Positions 6,595 through 8,130 of a stretch of 8,130 bases of DNA are shown one piece after another. The notes beneath the pieces were generated by a model. That model saw only the letters and a list, made by a program, of their open reading frames with translations. It was not told where the DNA came from and ran no database searches. The DNA comes from an uncultured Lachnospiraceae bacterium. Its GTDB lineage: Bacteria > Bacillota > Clostridia > Lachnospirales > Lachnospiraceae. A program made the translations under genes and the position numbers. The stretch is from the NCBI GenBank assembly GCA_945836565.1, contig CAMALN010000061.1:1-8130 (forward strand), given 5' to 3'. The first letter of the stretch is position 1. Every line of letters starts with the position of its first letter.

Positions 6595-8063
6595 GCCTTA
6601 TGTCCTCCTATCTGTGCATTTCGCTTCATAGTGGTTGCACCCTCTTCGAGATTCATGCCCTTTAATATGGCATTCTTTCCATATTTCCTCTTGATATCAA
6701 GCATAGCATGCTGAAGTCTTTTCTCCTTATCCAAAGCCTCCTGCTCGATACGTCTTTGCTGCTCAAGCAATTCATAATCCGTAAACATATCGAGCTGTTC
6801 ATATTCAGGGATAATCGATATACCCTGATCTCTTTCAAGCCTTGTGGCCGCTATGTTTATCCTTCTTATCAAAAGCTTCTCATCTATTATTCTGTCATAA
6901 AGCTCTAAGGCCGCATCCATAATTAGTCTTGTCGATGAAGTTTTTGTGCTTAGATTAATAGTTCCGTGAGCATGCTTTGGAACCTTTCTTCCATATCTGT
7001 CTTCGGTAACTTCGCCCTTATAATTCTTAGCTATATTCTTATCCTTCAGATTTTCTATATCGTAACCGATAGTAAGCACCAGCTGATTGGTAATATACCC
7101 CTTATCAACAAGATCCAATACAAGAAGGTCTGTCATCTCCTTGACGATAAGTCTTGCCTTATCAGCTGTATATGGATTCTGAAGTACCTGTCCCGAGCTT
7201 ATACTAGTACTTTGAGGCTTATATTTTTTTACCATCTCCATAGTAGTTGGCTCATAGCCCCATGCGTGATCTATCAAAAGCTCGGCATTTATGCCGAAGA
7301 GCTTATACAGAAGCTCCTCATTATAGAAGTCGCCTTCCTTTCCTATAGAGCATCTGGCTACATCTCCCATAGTATACATTCCATAGTCTGCAAGCTTCTT
7401 CGCAATTCCCTTTCCAACACGCCAGAAATCAGTAATCGGTGTATGCGCCCACAGTAGCCGGCGGTAGCTCATCTCATCAAGCTCCGCAATTCTGACTCCG
7501 TATTCATCCGGCTCACAATGCTTTGCCTCCACATCCATAGCAATCTTGCACAGATACATATTGGTCCCTATTCCCGCCGTGGCGGTGATACCCGTCTGTT
7601 CAAGCACATCTCTTATTATCTTCACAGTAAGCTCTCTGGGTGTAAGTCCATAGGTACGAAGATAAGCCGTCACATCCATGAACACCTCATCTACAGAATA
7701 TACATGTATATCCTCCGGAGCCACATATTTTAAGTATATGTTATATATCCTTTTGCTGTAATCCATATAAAGTGCCATTCTCGGAGGCGCAGCAATATAA
7801 GTAAGGTTTTTGCCCGGATTGGCGGCATTCACCTCTTTTACCCTCTGAACAACCTCAAAAAGTCTTGCTCTTCCCGGGATTCCATAAGCCTTTAGACTCG
7901 GCGAGACAGCAAGACAGATTGTTTTTTCGGTTCTGCTTTCATCTGCAACCACCAGATTGGTAGTGAGTGGATCAAGTCCTCTCTCCACACATTCCACGGA
8001 GGCATAGAAGGATTTTAAATCTATTGCGATATATGTTCTGTCTCTCTTCTCAATCTCAGACAT
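6591..8063 (-). CDS. Y-family translesion DNA polymerase (UmuC/DinB-like)
   Basis: A 490-residue error-prone polymerase expected to copy past damaged bases. The palm begins with YIAIDLKSFYASVE (11-24), giving catalytic Asp15 and probable steric-gate Tyr20. The second catalytic pair is Asp125-Glu126 in YSVDE. A helix-hairpin-helix thumb region lies at about 213-237 (WRVGKGIAKKLADYGMYTMG), and the little-finger domain extends to about 410. A clamp-binding motif QLDMF follows at 423-427, then a helical linker. The C-terminal tail has KYGKN (460-464) and RNAQIGGHKA (481-490), typical of the Gram-positive UvrX/UmuC-like group. All catalytic residues are intact. I chose the ATG at 8063. An in-frame TTG at 8072 would add three residues, but no better ribosome site supports it. 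The leader is short and its Shine-Dalgarno sequence weak. The gene overlaps the YolD-like gene by four bases. No LexA-type GAAC-N4-GTTC box is visible upstream. Confidence 0.95.
   Translation of the reverse strand: MSEIEKRDRTYIAIDLKSFYASVECVERGLDPLTTNLVVADESRTEKTICLAVSPSLKAYGIPGRARLFEVVQRVKEVNAANPGKNLTYIAAPPRMALYMDYSKRIYNIYLKYVAPEDIHVYSVDEVFMDVTAYLRTYGLTPRELTVKIIRDVLEQTGITATAGIGTNMYLCKIAMDVEAKHCEPDEYGVRIAELDEMSYRRLLWAHTPITDFWRVGKGIAKKLADYGMYTMGDVARCSIGKEGDFYNEELLYKLFGINAELLIDHAWGYEPTTMEMVKKYKPQSTSISSGQVLQNPYTADKARLIVKEMTDLLVLDLVDKGYITNQLVLTIGYDIENLKDKNIAKNYKGEVTEDRYGRKVPKHAHGTINLSTKTSSTRLIMDAALELYDRIIDEKLLIRRINIAATRLERDQGISIIPEYEQLDMFTDYELLEQQRRIEQEALDKEKRLQHAMLDIKRKYGKNAILKGMNLEEGATTMKRNAQIGGHKA
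6604..6609 (-). promoter_or_regulatory. Ribosome binding site that decides the TTG start of the YolD-like gene
   Basis: AGGAGG on the minus strand, 9 bases before the TTG at 6594, is embedded in the polymerase codons for Ile-Gly-Gly near its C-terminus. It is a full-strength site, which makes the non-ATG start credible. Confidence 0.8.
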
Positions 8064-8084
8064 TCCATACAACTTCTGTTACAC

Positions 8085-8113
8085 ATTTTATGAATAATCT
8101 ATGCTTAATACAA
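8085..8113 (-). promoter_or_regulatory. Possible promoter of the polymerase/YolD-like/DUF4317 unit
   Basis: On the minus strand TTGTAT (8108-8113) is followed after 17 bases by TAAAAT (8085-8090, five of six consensus bases). Transcription would start near 8078, leaving a leader of only about 15 bases before the ATG at 8063. The -35 match is weak. The window ends at 8130, so a promoter or operator further upstream cannot be excluded. Confidence 0.4.
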
Positions 8114-8130
8114 AACGGCGCAAGGCGACA

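Noticed and set aside
6966..7457. 163-codon plus-strand open frame
   Set aside because: It is antisense to the catalytic and thumb regions of the Y-family polymerase, and its composition is that of a reverse-frame shadow.
8082..8130. Possible 3-prime end of another minus-strand gene at the right edge
   Set aside because: Two frames read into the window and hit stops, but fewer than 16 codons are visible, too few to identify or support a gene.

Overview
The window looks like ordinary chromosome from a Clostridia bacterium, most likely a Lachnospiraceae member. The grounds are the moderately low GC, heavy use of ATA and AGA/AGG codons, GGAGG ribosome binding sites, the clostridial type of adenylosuccinate synthetase, a DUF4317 protein and a J-domain/TPR protein of a type I associate with that family. 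The genus cannot be fixed from this sequence. There are no rRNA or tRNA genes, CRISPR arrays, insertion sequences or phage genes.

Layout, left to right. Bases 1-1917 (minus) hold the first 639 codons of a large J-domain-like, TPR-rich protein whose C-terminus lies outside the window. A hairpin separates it from icd (2025-3233, minus), a NADP-dependent isocitrate dehydrogenase of the eukaryotic-like subfamily. A 151-bp intergenic region carries back-to-back promoters. The rightward one (TAGACA, 17 bp, TATAAT) is good and drives the only plus-strand gene, a 151-residue two-helix membrane protein with a PH/YcxB-like tail. That gene converges on purA (3910-5199, minus), and a strong two-way hairpin terminator sits between them.

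Bases 5294-8063 (minus) form a tightly packed three-gene unit: a Y-family translesion DNA polymerase, a 60-residue YolD-like small protein, and a DUF4317 protein. The stop and start codons overlap at both junctions (TTGA and TAATG), and the downstream Shine-Dalgarno sequences lie inside the upstream genes. Polymerase plus small YolD-like partner is a recurring Firmicutes pairing linked to DNA damage tolerance. The coupled DUF4317 gene is the least explained part and the best lead for something new. No terminator is visible between it and purA, so purA may receive read-through as well as use its own promoter.

icd (2-oxoglutarate and NADPH supply) and purA (first committed step of AMP synthesis) are housekeeping genes. 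Nothing suggests one integrated novel system across the window. The main points of interest are the overlapping translesion unit, the shortened small protein that must start at TTG, the altered active-site signature of PurA, and the degenerate HPD motif of the J-domain protein.
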